NCBI RefSeq assembly: GCF_023522835.1
Contig: NZ_JALCZU010000005.1
Location: 62,001 to 126,000, forward strand
DNA from: Oceanobacillus saliphilus
GTDB taxonomy: Bacteria; Bacillota; Bacilli; Bacillales; Amphibacillaceae
Direction: 5' to 3'
Length of the DNA: 64,000 nt
The position numbers were made by a program, and so were the translations under genes. Shown piece by piece: positions 47,943 to 57,041 of the stretch; positions within the stretch are counted from its first letter, which is position 1, and each line of letters opens with the position of its first letter. The notes beneath the pieces are model-generated. The model was not told the origin of the DNA. It was given only the letters and a program-made list of their open reading frames with translations, and did not search any database.

Positions 47943-48029
47943 GCAGAAAGGAAAGTATAAAACTTTTCTATCTGCATAAGTGCAACTAAGGCTGTCACCG
48001 AAAGGCTTGGTGACAACCAAGTTTTCTAA
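47943..48029 (+). repeat. Family B repeat, copy 4 (best preserved)
   Basis: The 5' hairpin GCAGAAAGGAAAGT/ACTTTTCTATCTGC is followed by ATAAGTGCAACTAAGG. GGCTGTCACC then pairs with GGTGACAACC at 9 of 10 positions, and AAGTTTTCTAA ends the element. A second pairing, CTTGG with CCAAG, would exclude the first. The ysxE ribosome binding site follows 2 bases later. Confidence 0.75.
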
Positions 48030-48044
48030 CAGGTGGTGAATGAA

Positions 48045-49052
48045 ATGATGGATAGCATAAATGAAGTCATGCAAGCATATAAGGTCTACCCGATTGCAAC
48101 AGAAAAGATAACCGACCGACTATACCTTGTTAAGGATGGTCAGCGTAAATATGCATTGAAAAGAAGTAGATTGAAAGAAGCAGATATTGCAGCGTGGCAG
48201 CGTATATATTATATTGCCAATCAAAAAAACCTTTCTGAAATAGTACCTATCTACTTAACGAAAGATGGAATAATGTATTATGAAAAGAATCAGTCTTACT
48301 TTTATTTAACACCTTGGATAGAAAAGCCAAGCCGTCATGATAGGAAAGATGCAATAGAAAATTCAATGTTTTCCCTTGCAAATTTACATGGAAAAACAAA
48401 AACATCCCAACGTATCTCCATAAACAGTGTGAAACAAAATTTTAATACATATCAAGCGTTCTGCAAACAAGTACCAGATGAATTGCATGCAGTGGTACTC
48501 CAATTTGAAAAAAACCGGTACATGTCACCTTTTGAACTGCTCGTTTGTACACAATACAGGGATCTCGAATACGCATCTAAAATGAATAATGATATAATCA
48601 ATGAATTTCTTGATCAAAAAGATGAATATATAACTTGGAATAGTTGCCTGTGCCATGGCAATTTGAAACAAGAGCATATTTTAAACCGTCATATCCTAAA
48701 CTGGGAAAAAGCTCGCTTCGATCAACCAGCAGTGGACCTCGCAAATTACATCAACAATATGACCGGTGATTACGATCAGTCTGTCGATATGATAACTGGT
48801 GCATTTAAAATTTATAAAGAAAAAAATGATTTGACAGGACTAGAGCTAAAACTACTGTCGATATATTTGCTTAATCCATCCCCCTATATAACTGTCATTC
48901 GCGAATACTTGAAAAAACCTTCAGATAGATCCATTGCTGATCAAATCAAAGATATACAACGTCATTACAGAAGAATTATTTTCGCAATAAAATGGAGGGA
49001 ATTTATGAAGGAAGAATATGAAAGTATTTCTTTTGATGATTCTTCTTTCTAA
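48045..49052 (+). CDS. ysxE: Spore coat-associated kinase-like protein YsxE
   Basis: The 335-residue protein has the CotS/YsxE fold related to aminoglycoside phosphotransferase and choline kinase. An N-lobe lysine lies in RKYALKRSR, the catalytic-loop-like segment is CLCHGNLKQEHILN, and the DFG-like position reads WEKARFDQPAVDLANYI. The usual HGD reads HGN here, so activity is uncertain. ATG 48045 follows AGGTGG; two GTG codons at 48033 and 48036 overlap that site. It stands after spoVID, as in B. subtilis, where YsxE is a coat protein. Confidence 0.88.
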   Translation: MMDSINEVMQAYKVYPIATEKITDRLYLVKDGQRKYALKRSRLKEADIAAWQRIYYIANQKNLSEIVPIYLTKDGIMYYEKNQSYFYLTPWIEKPSRHDRKDAIENSMFSLANLHGKTKTSQRISINSVKQNFNTYQAFCKQVPDELHAVVLQFEKNRYMSPFELLVCTQYRDLEYASKMNNDIINEFLDQKDEYITWNSCLCHGNLKQEHILNRHILNWEKARFDQPAVDLANYINNMTGDYDQSVDMITGAFKIYKEKNDLTGLELKLLSIYLLNPSPYITVIREYLKKPSDRSIADQIKDIQRHYRRIIFAIKWREFMKEEYESISFDDSSF

Positions 49053-49237
49053 ATCCACTCCAAATAAAATGCAATAAACAATCCAATCAAAAAACCTAGT
49101 AATAACACATCTAATGTCGTAGGAATAAATAGTGTGCGTATTAATTGGAAAATCAATATTGGCAATGTCACTTTTTCGAGAACAAAAAGACAATGTCTTG
49201 CCCATGGCGGAAGTTTATATCGATAATAACGTGCCAA
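49049..49237 (-). CDS. Small two-helix membrane protein
   Basis: The 62-residue frame starts at TTG 49237 after AGGTGGTGAATGAA (an alternative GTG at 49249 gives 66 residues). A basic, aromatic N-terminus (ARYYRYKLPPWARH) is followed by two hydrophobic helices ending FIAFYLEWI. Its stop overlaps the ysxE stop by 3-4 bases in a convergent arrangement. I do not recognise the family. The composition and the ribosome binding site support a real gene; the function is unknown. Confidence 0.65.
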   Translation of the reverse strand: MARYYRYKLPPWARHCLFVLEKVTLPILIFQLIRTLFIPTTLDVLLLGFLIGLFIAFYLEWI

Positions 49238-49285
49238 TTCATTCACCACCTTTATTAAACTATATGCTCACCAGTACGATTTTTT

Positions 49286-49364
49286 ACAAGTAAATACTTT
49301 CTTACTTGTCTACATAGAAACGAAAGTATTTGCCCAAAATCATGAAGAATGCCAAGTTTTCTAA
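49286..49364 (+). repeat. Family B repeat, copy 5
   Basis: ACAAGTAA/TTACTTGT makes the 5' hairpin. CTACATAGAAACGAAAG follows, then GAAGAATGCCAAGTTTTCTAA as the conserved 3' end. The internal GGTGACA arm is lost. It lies upstream of the valS leader promoter. Confidence 0.65.
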
Positions 49365-49412
49365 TATAATATGTATAAACCTACCTAAATTGTGCAATAT
49401 CAATAATAATAG

Positions 49413-49441
49413 TTGACGATACTTGTTGTTATGGATAAAAT
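49413..49441 (+). promoter_or_regulatory. Sigma-A promoter of the valS leader
   Basis: TTGACG (49413-49418), a 17-base spacer and TAAAAT (49436-49441). Confidence 0.8.
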
Positions 49442-49447
49442 AAAAGG

Positions 49448-49730
49448 CATACGAATCGAACATACATGTAAAAGCGATGAGAGGGAAGAGTACAGAATTA
49501 ACGCCTAAAGAGAGGGAAATCATGAGCTGAGAATTTCCCAGGCAGGTTGTTTTGGAATGTCGCCCTTGATGCAGCTTCTTTGAAAACCAGTAGAAGAAGC
49601 CGGTAGTTGACCGTTATCAATCAATCGAGTGTACAGACTTGCTTTTTGTCTGTAAACAAAGGTGGTACCACGGAAGCTAACCCTTTTCGTCCTTTATTTC
49701 AGGATGAGAAGGTTTTTTTGATTTTAGCTG
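49448..49730 (+). promoter_or_regulatory. T-box riboswitch of valS
   Basis: The T-box sequence AAAGGTGGTACCACGG is at 49658-49673. A terminator follows: CCCTTTTCGTCCT against AGGATGAGAAGG, with seven T residues (to about 49729). Stem I holds the AGAGAGGGAA element, and GGAATGTCGCCC gives GTC as the likely specifier codon for valine. Uncharged tRNA-Val would favour the antiterminator and allow valS expression. Confidence 0.93.
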
Positions 49731-49781
49731 TTTTCCAAAGGTTACGAATTCGGTTACTCGTTTTTTGACATCATTGATATA

Positions 49782-49979
49782 AACTGCGACGAAACTTATA
49801 TTTTTGTCAGATCAATTTTCTACGAGTAATGAAAGTAAGGTACTTAGGCAACCGCAGCCCGTACACACTTCGCTTTCCGTACGGGCTGCTAGTAAATGGT
49901 TTGCAAGTATCGAACTCGGACGGTAGTAAGAGCACGCGTCAATGGAAATGAGTCACGTCGTATTATATATCAACTGCGA
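49782..49979. repeat. Family A repeat, short copy A4
   Basis: It is bounded by AACTGCGA at both ends (49782-49789 and 49972-49979), 198 bp in total. It lacks the long GCTCGGGGAAATACAC hairpin but has a strong GCAGCCCGTAC/GTACGGGCTGC stem (about 49856-49891). GGACGGTAG..AGCAC and GTCACGTCGTATTATATATC match the right end of A1. It lies between the T-box terminator and valS. Confidence 0.7.
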
Positions 49980-50044
49980 GAAATAAGAAGCAACAAGAGT
50001 TATCAAAAGAGCTTGGATTTTAGTAAATAACAGGAGGTTTTAAA

Positions 50045-52690
50045 ATGAGCGAAAATGAAAAAAACACGCTTCCATCAAAATACAATCCCGAGGAAGTTGA
50101 AAAAGGCCGCTATCAATTCTGGCTAGAGGGAAAATACTTTGAAGCAACAGGAGATTCGGATAAGGAGCCATACTCCATCGTTATTCCGCCACCAAACGTA
50201 ACTGGAAAATTACACTTGGGCCATGCCTGGGATACAACGATGCAGGATACGATTTCCCGTATGAAGCGTATGCAGGGTTATGATGTGTTATGGCTTCCTG
50301 GAATGGACCATGCCGGAATAGCTACTCAGGCAAAAGTTGAAGCAAAACTTAAAGAACAGGGAACAAATCGTTATGAGCTGGGCCGTGAGAAATTTCTAGA
50401 AACTGCATGGGAATGGAAAGAGGAATATGCAGACTTTATTCGATCACAATGGGAAAAGGTAGGTCTCGGTCTTGACTATTCACGCGAACGATTTACTTTG
50501 GATGAAGGATTATCCGAGGCGGTAAAAGAAGTTTTTGTTCAGTTATATGAAAAAGGGCTCATTTACCGCGGGGAATATATTATTAACTGGGACCCTAAGA
50601 CACAGACAGCTTTATCTGATATTGAAGTTATTTATGAAGAGGTACAAGGTAAATTTTACCACATGCGCTATCCGATTAAAGACAGTGCTGAGACAATTGA
50701 AATTGCAACAACCCGTCCCGAAACTATGCTTGGGGATACAGCGGTTGCCGTACATCCAAAAGATGAACGATACAAACATCTCATCGGTAAAACAGTTATC
50801 CTGCCAATCGTTGGCCGTGAAATCGAAATTGTCGCAGATGAGTATGTTGATATGGAACTTGGCTCAGGAGCAGTTAAAATAACACCTGCACATGATCCAA
50901 ATGACTTCGAAGTTGGAAATCGCCATGATTTGGAAAGAGTCCTTGTGATGAATGAAGATGGATCAATGAACGAAAATGCTGGGAAGTATCAAGGTTTGGA
51001 TAGATTTGAATGCCGCAAACAGATTGTCCAAGATCTTCAGGATATGGGTGTTCTGTTCGAGATTGAGGAAAGAGTTCATCAGGTTGGTCATTCCGAAAGA
51101 AGTGGAGCAGTTGTTGAACCATACCTTTCCACTCAATGGTTTGTAAAAATGGAACCATTGGCAGAAGCAGCACTTTCTATGCAGGATGGGGAAGACAAGG
51201 TCAATTTCGTCCCGGAACGCTTTGAAAAGACGTACTTTAACTGGATGGAAAACATTCGTGACTGGTGTATCTCCCGTCAATTATGGTGGGGACATCGCAT
51301 TCCAGCCTGGTATCATAAGGAAACAAAGGAAGTATATGTTGGCAAAGAAGCTCCAGCAGATATCGAAAACTGGGAGCAGGATGAGGATGTATTGGATACG
51401 TGGTTCTCATCTGCATTATGGCCTTTCTCCACTATGGGATGGCCGGACGAGGAAGCTGAGGATTTGAAACGATACTTCCCTACAGATGTCCTTGTAACAG
51501 GGTATGATATCATTTTCTTCTGGGTAGCACGAATGATTTTCCAATCAAAGGAATTCACCGGAGAAAAACCATTTAAAGATGTGTTGATTCATGGGTTGAT
51601 TCGAGACGCTGATGGACGCAAAATGAGTAAATCTCTTGGTAACGGTGTAGATCCAATGGATGTTATTGAGAAATACGGCGCAGATTCGTTACGCTATTTC
51701 CTACTAACTGGATCAACTCCTGGTCAGGACCTCCGTTTCAGCTGGGAGAAAGTCGAATCAACGTGGAACTTTGCCAATAAAGTTTGGAATGCATCACGCT
51801 TCTCGTTGATGAATATGGAAGGATTTACGTATGAAGCTATTGATTTAAGTGGGGACCTTTCCCTCGCCGATAAATGGATACTGACCCGTTTGAATGAAAC
51901 GATTGAACATGTAACGAAAAATACGAATAAGTATGAATTTGGTGAAGCAGGTCGTCATCTTTATAACTTTATTTGGGATGAACTTTGTGACTGGTATATT
52001 GAGATGGCGAAACTTCCATTATATGGTGACGATGAAGCTAAAAAGAAAACAACCCAATCTGTACTTGCATATGTATTGGACCAAACAATGCGCATGCTTC
52101 ATCCATATATGCCGTTTATTACAGAGGAAATCTGGCAGCAGCTTCCACATGAGGGACCTTCTATTACGGTAGCAAAATGGCCGGAAGTTCGAAATGAATT
52201 CCATGATGAAACTGCTTCAAATGAAATGAAACGACTCGTGTCAATTATTAAGTCGGTTCGTAATATTCGAGCAGAAGTGGACACACCAATGTCCAAACAA
52301 ATTAAGATGATGATTCAAGCTGAAAATCAAGAAATTGTTGCAGAATTTGAGAGTAATCGCGAATATTTGGAACGCTTCTGTAATCCAAGTGAATTGACGA
52401 TTGCCGAAAAGCTGGATATTCCTGATAAGGCGATGACATCTGTCGTAACTGGAGCGGAAATCTTCCTTCCACTTGAAGGACTGATCGATTTTGATAAAGA
52501 AATCGAACGTCTCGAGAAAGAATTGACAAAATGGACGAAGGAAGTGGAACGTGTTCAAAAGAAACTTTCCAATCAAGGGTTCGTCAGCAAAGCGCCACAG
52601 GCAGTTGTTGATGATGAAAAACAAAAGCAACAGGATTACCTCGATAAACAAGCAAAAGTAAAGATGCGCCTGGAGGAACTAAAAGGGTAA
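50045..52690 (+). CDS. valS: Valine-tRNA ligase
   Basis: The 881-residue class I synthetase charges tRNA-Val. The HIGH motif reads [13 protein letters not shown] and the KMSKS motif [11 protein letters not shown]. Between them is the CP1 editing domain ([17 protein letters not shown]) that removes misactivated threonine. The anticodon-binding domain and a C-terminal coiled coil (residues about 810-880) follow. ATG 50045 follows AGGAGG. Expression is controlled by the T-box. Confidence 0.98.
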   Translation: MSENEKNTLPSKYNPEEVEKGRYQFWLEGKYFEATGDSDKEPYSIVIPPPNVTGKLHLGHAWDTTMQDTISRMKRMQGYDVLWLPGMDHAGIATQAKVEAKLKEQGTNRYELGREKFLETAWEWKEEYADFIRSQWEKVGLGLDYSRERFTLDEGLSEAVKEVFVQLYEKGLIYRGEYIINWDPKTQTALSDIEVIYEEVQGKFYHMRYPIKDSAETIEIATTRPETMLGDTAVAVHPKDERYKHLIGKTVILPIVGREIEIVADEYVDMELGSGAVKITPAHDPNDFEVGNRHDLERVLVMNEDGSMNENAGKYQGLDRFECRKQIVQDLQDMGVLFEIEERVHQVGHSERSGAVVEPYLSTQWFVKMEPLAEAALSMQDGEDKVNFVPERFEKTYFNWMENIRDWCISRQLWWGHRIPAWYHKETKEVYVGKEAPADIENWEQDEDVLDTWFSSALWPFSTMGWPDEEAEDLKRYFPTDVLVTGYDIIFFWVARMIFQSKEFTGEKPFKDVLIHGLIRDADGRKMSKSLGNGVDPMDVIEKYGADSLRYFLLTGSTPGQDLRFSWEKVESTWNFANKVWNASRFSLMNMEGFTYEAIDLSGDLSLADKWILTRLNETIEHVTKNTNKYEFGEAGRHLYNFIWDELCDWYIEMAKLPLYGDDEAKKKTTQSVLAYVLDQTMRMLHPYMPFITEEIWQQLPHEGPSITVAKWPEVRNEFHDETASNEMKRLVSIIKSVRNIRAEVDTPMSKQIKMMIQAENQEIVAEFESNREYLERFCNPSELTIAEKLDIPDKAMTSVVTGAEIFLPLEGLIDFDKEIERLEKELTKWTKEVERVQKKLSNQGFVSKAPQAVVDDEKQKQQDYLDKQAKVKMRLEELKG

Positions 52691-52697
52691 ATGACAA

Positions 52698-52730
52698 CAG
52701 CGGAAATCCGAATTGGATTTCCGCTGCTTT
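52698..52730. terminator. Terminator between valS and the ATP-grasp genes
   Basis: CAGCGGAAATCC (52698-52709) and GGATTTCCGCTG (52715-52726) form a perfect 12-bp stem with a 5-base loop between converging genes. The T content after it is low (CTTTATG). Confidence 0.75.
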
Positions 52731-53580
52731 ATGTAATGTTATTTTTAATAAACGAAATATACATTTCAAGAATATTGATATCACTTGCTGCACTTAACGT
52801 TCTGGAACCTACTACATCTTCAATTTCATTAAATAATAATTCTCCACTTTGTCCAATCAAAAAATCAATTCCAACCATTCCAAATTCAAAGTAATCAATA
52901 ATCTTGTTGATCTGTTCTTTTTCCCGATCATTTAATTGGTATAGTCCTGCTGTTCCACCAAGTTTATAATTGGCTCTAAAGTCCGTGGAGCTTTGGCGGA
53001 GGATTGCAGCCACTATTTCTTTTCCTACAATAAAAACACGAAGATCTTTCCCGAGCTGGACGTCGGCTGATTGTATGACAACTTCTGTCTGAATCCTCAT
53101 TTTGCAATTCATCCAATCCATCGGGGTTTCTATATAGTATACTTGTCTCCCACCTCTACCACTGACTTCCTTGACTATAAACGGGTAAGCTAAAGGTGGT
53201 GTATCCGGAATGTTTTCCCTCTTGCTGTAAAACGTATCCACCATCGGTAATCCAATCTGATTCATATGATGATGGGTAAGGGCTTTGTTATTAGCGATAC
53301 TTGAAACCAATGAAGAGTTAAATACACGCATTCCCATTGTTTCCAAATGAAGATTCAAAAGCGGTTCAATCGTTCTTACAATTGCAAAATCAGGTAGTTT
53401 TACCGTTTCGTTATTAATTTTAATGCATTGGCTGTTATCCACAATTCCAATTGTCATTTCTTCGCGAAGGATTAATTTCAGTGCAAGCGATTGTTTGGTT
53501 GCCTCTTCTAAAAACCATTCAATATAAGAAGCATTTTGTTTGGTGTCTTCTTTACTGTAAATTAGCCATCCACTAATCAT
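52729..53580 (-). CDS. RimK-like ATP-grasp protein, downstream member
   Basis: The 283-residue ATP-grasp fold protein is paralogous to the upstream gene, sharing LPDxAI, MRVFNSS, GKDLR, IVAA and DFRAN. A glycine-rich VSGRGGRQVYY loop should bind ATP. The normal E-x-N metal motif is replaced by FNEIEDVVG, so the Mg-binding Asn is missing and catalysis may be altered or lost. The start overlaps the upstream stop (ATGA at 53577-53580), so both are co-translated. RimK relatives ligate amino acids to peptides or small molecules; the substrate here is unknown. Confidence 0.8.
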   Translation of the reverse strand: MISGWLIYSKEDTKQNASYIEWFLEEATKQSLALKLILREEMTIGIVDNSQCIKINNETVKLPDFAIVRTIEPLLNLHLETMGMRVFNSSLVSSIANNKALTHHHMNQIGLPMVDTFYSKRENIPDTPPLAYPFIVKEVSGRGGRQVYYIETPMDWMNCKMRIQTEVVIQSADVQLGKDLRVFIVGKEIVAAILRQSSTDFRANYKLGGTAGLYQLNDREKEQINKIIDYFEFGMVGIDFLIGQSGELLFNEIEDVVGSRTLSAASDINILEMYISFIKNNIT

Positions 53581-54467
53581 GATAGAATCTCCAAAATATA
53601 GTCCATAATATACTCGGCTGCATTAATACCAGTGCAATCGAGGAGATTTCTGATATGGGCATTCGAATTCACTTCACAAATTAACCGCGTATTATCAGGA
53701 CCGAGCAATAAGTCCACCCCTCCAAAATCAGCGTTGATCGCCTTGACTGCCGCAATAGCTAAATCCGTTTCAGCTTTTGATGGGGTATAGGTTTCCATTG
53801 ACCCGCCTGCCGTGACATTTGCCCGAAAGTCATCACTGTTTGTCCTTACCATAGCTGCAACGACTTTATTACCGACTACTTGAAGGCGTAAATCCTTGCC
53901 ATAGCTTGAAGGAACAAATTCTTGGAAAAGATAGGGTTTTTCTTGGATATCCTGCATTTTCTCCATAATTTCTTCTTTACTTTGTAATAAATATACCTGT
54001 TCACCAAATGATCCATAGGCCTCTTTCATAATTAATGGCAATCCAAATTCTTTCATCACGCTATCCAGTAAGTCAGAATCAATCGTTCTACTGAAAAATA
54101 TTTTTGGTGAGATAATTGTTTTTGGAATCGGTAATTTTTCAGCTGCCAAATACTGATAGGTGGCAATTTTATCATCGCTGATCTCGATAGCATTTGCGGA
54201 GTTAAAAACACGGATTCCCAATAGTTCAAGCTGTCTCGCCAAATAGATATCTTTATCAGCAAAAACTGCATAGTCTGGCAGTTCTTGTTCATCAAATGGT
54301 ATAAGTGAAAGCTGATTCTCTGTAAGTAGACTAAGTAATTCATTGTTTTTATAAATTGTTGTTTCAACGTTTCTAGCTGTTGCTGCCTGCTGAACCATTT
54401 CTGCATAATCGAGAAATTTAGTCCCTGGCAGATTTCCATTATATATAATCCAACCTTTTATACTCAT
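53577..54467 (-). CDS. RimK-like ATP-grasp ligase, upstream member
   Basis: The 296-residue protein has a RimK-type ATP-grasp fold. It shows an N-terminal pre-ATP domain ending LLGIRVFNSANAIEISDDK, the ATP lid MKEAYGSFGEQVYLL, GKDLRLQVVG, DDFRANVTAGG and an intact metal motif LICEVNSNAHIRN. It probably catalyses ATP-dependent carboxylate-amine ligation. ATG 54467 follows AAAGGAT. It is divergent from folC with only 55 bases between start codons. The pair is not at this locus in B. subtilis as I recall. Confidence 0.82.
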   Translation of the reverse strand: MSIKGWIIYNGNLPGTKFLDYAEMVQQAATARNVETTIYKNNELLSLLTENQLSLIPFDEQELPDYAVFADKDIYLARQLELLGIRVFNSANAIEISDDKIATYQYLAAEKLPIPKTIISPKIFFSRTIDSDLLDSVMKEFGLPLIMKEAYGSFGEQVYLLQSKEEIMEKMQDIQEKPYLFQEFVPSSYGKDLRLQVVGNKVVAAMVRTNSDDFRANVTAGGSMETYTPSKAETDLAIAAVKAINADFGGVDLLLGPDNTRLICEVNSNAHIRNLLDCTGINAAEYIMDYILEILS

Positions 54468-54522
54468 AGGATATATCCTTTCTGCTATAATTATTTTACT
54501 TAACTTTTGGAGGTGATGAGCA

Positions 54523-55788
54523 ATGTTTACAACATTTCAGGAGGTTGAAGCTTTTTTTGACTCCAGAAAATCACTCGGTATTAAACCTGGATTGGATAGG
54601 ATACATAAATTACTGCATCTTATCGATAACCCGCAAAGAAAGATTCAAGCTGTCCATGTCGCTGGTACAAATGGAAAAGGGTCAACCGTTCAATATATTA
54701 AAAATGCACTCCAGGCCAATGGTTATAAGGTTGGTGTTTTTACCTCTCCAAGTCTTACCGGGCTAACAGGGCATCTTTATCTCGGTGACAAAGAAATCAG
54801 TAAGGAAGCATTTTTAATATTATGTAATGAAATTTATCCAGCAGTTAAACAAATGGATGAACAGAATGTTGCTCCAACAGAATTTGAAATCATTACTGCC
54901 ATCGGCTTTCTCTTTTTCTCGCGCTCCGGCGATATTGCTCTTATTGAAACAGGTATGGGCGGTAGGGAGGATACTACCAATTGCTTCCAGCCACTATTGT
55001 CCATTATAACAAATGTAGCAAAAGACCATACAGGATTTCTAGGAAATACGATAGCAGAAATAGCTTACCAGAAAGCCGGAATTATTAAAAGCGGCGCCCC
55101 TGTCATTCTGGGTGAGGTCGAAATGGATGCATTATCCATTATTGACAAAGAGGCAGCCAGTAGAAAGACTGCAATCTATCGGTATGGGATTGATTTCTCC
55201 TATAGGAAAGATGAAAAAGGGAAAATGATCTGGAAAAGCAATCAAAATAGAGCGGAAACCGTACTTCACATGTATGGTGCACATCAAATGCAAAATGCTT
55301 CCATTGCCTTTATGGCACTTGAAAAGTTGTCAGATGCTGGGTACACCTTATCCAGCGATATAGTGGAAGAAGCGATTGGAAATACGACCTTTGCTGGAAG
55401 GTTCGAAATAGTCAACAAGGAGCCTGTCATTATTTTAGATGGTGCCCATAATCCTGCCGGCATAGATGCTTTCATAAAAACAGCTGACGAAATCTATCCT
55501 GATGAAGAAAGGCATATTATGTTCGCAGCGTTTAAAGACAAAGATCTGGACAAGATGCTAGAACAGATTGGGAACCGTTTTATGACAATTACACTGACCA
55601 GCTTTGATCATCCTCGCGCAGCTCAAGCTGCAGAATTGGAAAGGTTACATACTGCAGAAAATAGAAAGGTCACCATTGATTGGAAAGATGCTGTTGATGA
55701 GATGCTGCAAACAAAATCAGGTATCTATTTTATAACAGGGTCACTAAATTTCATTTCACTCGTTCGAGCTTATATTTTAACGAAGTAG
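54523..55788 (+). CDS. folC: Folylpolyglutamate synthase/dihydrofolate synthase
   Basis: The 421-residue Mur-ligase-family enzyme adds glutamate to dihydropteroate and to folates. The P-loop is GTNGKGST (residues 48-55), the folate-binding DRIHKLLHLIDNPQRK lies near the start, GMGGREDTTN and AKDHTGFLG are typical, and the C-domain has the DGAHNPAG motif. ATG 54523 follows TTTGGAGGTGATG. It lies between valS and the spoIIB-like gene, as in B. subtilis. Confidence 0.96.
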   Translation: MFTTFQEVEAFFDSRKSLGIKPGLDRIHKLLHLIDNPQRKIQAVHVAGTNGKGSTVQYIKNALQANGYKVGVFTSPSLTGLTGHLYLGDKEISKEAFLILCNEIYPAVKQMDEQNVAPTEFEIITAIGFLFFSRSGDIALIETGMGGREDTTNCFQPLLSIITNVAKDHTGFLGNTIAEIAYQKAGIIKSGAPVILGEVEMDALSIIDKEAASRKTAIYRYGIDFSYRKDEKGKMIWKSNQNRAETVLHMYGAHQMQNASIAFMALEKLSDAGYTLSSDIVEEAIGNTTFAGRFEIVNKEPVIILDGAHNPAGIDAFIKTADEIYPDEERHIMFAAFKDKDLDKMLEQIGNRFMTITLTSFDHPRAAQAAELERLHTAENRKVTIDWKDAVDEMLQTKSGIYFITGSLNFISLVRAYILTK

Positions 55789-55910
55789 ATTCGTGGAACA
55801 AGCAGAATTATGTAGAAATATTTTTTTCCTTTCTGTCATGATTCGTCTTACTTTTTATACTCTCTGTGCTAGAGTTTAATCATAATAATATGGGCAGAGG
55901 AGGCAAAAAT

Positions 55911-56795
55911 GTGGGAAAAAATAAGGCAGTACTTATAGAAAAAAAAGGAAAACAATTGAAATATAGTTTAAATGATAGACCAGATAATGTTAATTCTAAT
56001 GACGAATTCGCAGCTGCCCTCGACGACTCGGATGACTCCGATGACAGCATTCCTGTACTTACTGGGGTTAAACAATACAAAAAAGGATTTTATAAAAAAC
56101 AACTTCACAAATCTTATCAATTGAGGCCTATTTTGTTTTCTATAGGTGCTGCAATCGTCATAGGTTCTTTACTAGGATTTGCGATGCTTCGAATTTTTGT
56201 TGGGGTGGAATCGGAAATTACTGGACATGCAGTTAATAGTTCTCCAGTAACGTCCGCAGTAACAGATTATAATGAGAATGCTGCTGTAAACTCGTTATTT
56301 GATTTTGAACCACTACAGGCGCATATTTTACAGGCGGGTATCTTTTCCGAAAAGGCAAATGCAGAAGAGTGGTCTGCAGATTATGCCGCAAAAGGGATCG
56401 AAACTTTTACGTGGGAAAGGGATCAACAGTTTTTTCTCATAGCTGGTGCCGCAACAACAATAGAGCAGGCTAAGTTTACAGCGGATGAATTGAAAATCGA
56501 TGGCTCCATTGACATTTTTGTAAAAGAATGGAGTACATTAGGAGGAGAAGCAGGATTAACATCTGATGAAACGGAATGGCTGATTCAATTTCAAGACTTG
56601 TGGCATGATTCATTAAAGGAACTGAGTGAAAGTAACACATTTTCCCTGGAGAAGTGGCATGAATTAATCGATGCGAAGCCAGATAAAACAGAAAGCTTAT
56701 TACCAATGATTGCATCGATAGGTGAGACAACAGGCGTTGGTGACTCCATCAAGCTTCTGCAATGGATGTACCTATATGAGCAGATAATGGAATAA
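55911..56795 (+). CDS. SpoIIB-like membrane protein with SPOR-like domain
   Basis: The 294-residue protein has a basic then acidic N-terminal cytoplasmic part (with a DDSDDSDDS run), one membrane helix (about residues 78-100, RPILFSIGAAIVIGSLLGF) and an extracytoplasmic SPOR-like region (about 135-205, HILQAGIFSEKANAEEWS) expected to bind septal peptidoglycan. This layout and the position after folC fit SpoIIB, which assists septal wall remodelling during engulfment. GTG 55911 after AGAGGAGG is the start; the ATG at 55866 has none. Confidence 0.8.
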   Translation: MGKNKAVLIEKKGKQLKYSLNDRPDNVNSNDEFAAALDDSDDSDDSIPVLTGVKQYKKGFYKKQLHKSYQLRPILFSIGAAIVIGSLLGFAMLRIFVGVESEITGHAVNSSPVTSAVTDYNENAAVNSLFDFEPLQAHILQAGIFSEKANAEEWSADYAAKGIETFTWERDQQFFLIAGAATTIEQAKFTADELKIDGSIDIFVKEWSTLGGEAGLTSDETEWLIQFQDLWHDSLKELSESNTFSLEKWHELIDAKPDKTESLLPMIASIGETTGVGDSIKLLQWMYLYEQIME

Positions 56796-56805
56796 TAAGT
56801 TCGAC

Positions 56806-56846
56806 CTGGCTGTCACCGTACGACTTGGTGACAGCCAAGTTTTTCT
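56806..56846 (+). terminator. Terminator of the spoIIB-like gene, built from the family B core
   Basis: GGCTGTCACC (56808-56817) pairs perfectly with GGTGACAGCC (56827-56836), followed by AAGTTTTTCTAA. The sequence is that of the 3' half of family B repeats, here with a fully paired stem and placed after a gene. Confidence 0.85.
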
Positions 56847-56981
56847 AATGAAACAGGCTAATTCTCATATTACCTGTTTTTTTATTTTGCGGTCAAAAAG
56901 TTGGTCTAAATTACTATTTTCCTCTAAGGGATTTTTAAATAATTGCTGCGAATAACCCCTTCATAATACAATTTTAGTTAT

Positions 56982-57010
56982 TTGTTGAGCTGTTGATTTA
57001 TGCGTATGAT
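56982..57010 (+). promoter_or_regulatory. Probable promoter of radC
   Basis: TTGTTG (56982-56987), a 17-base spacer, TATGAT (57005-57010), 32 bases before the radC start. Confidence 0.6.
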
Positions 57011-57041
57011 AGTGATATTAAAATGGAAAGGAGAATGACAA

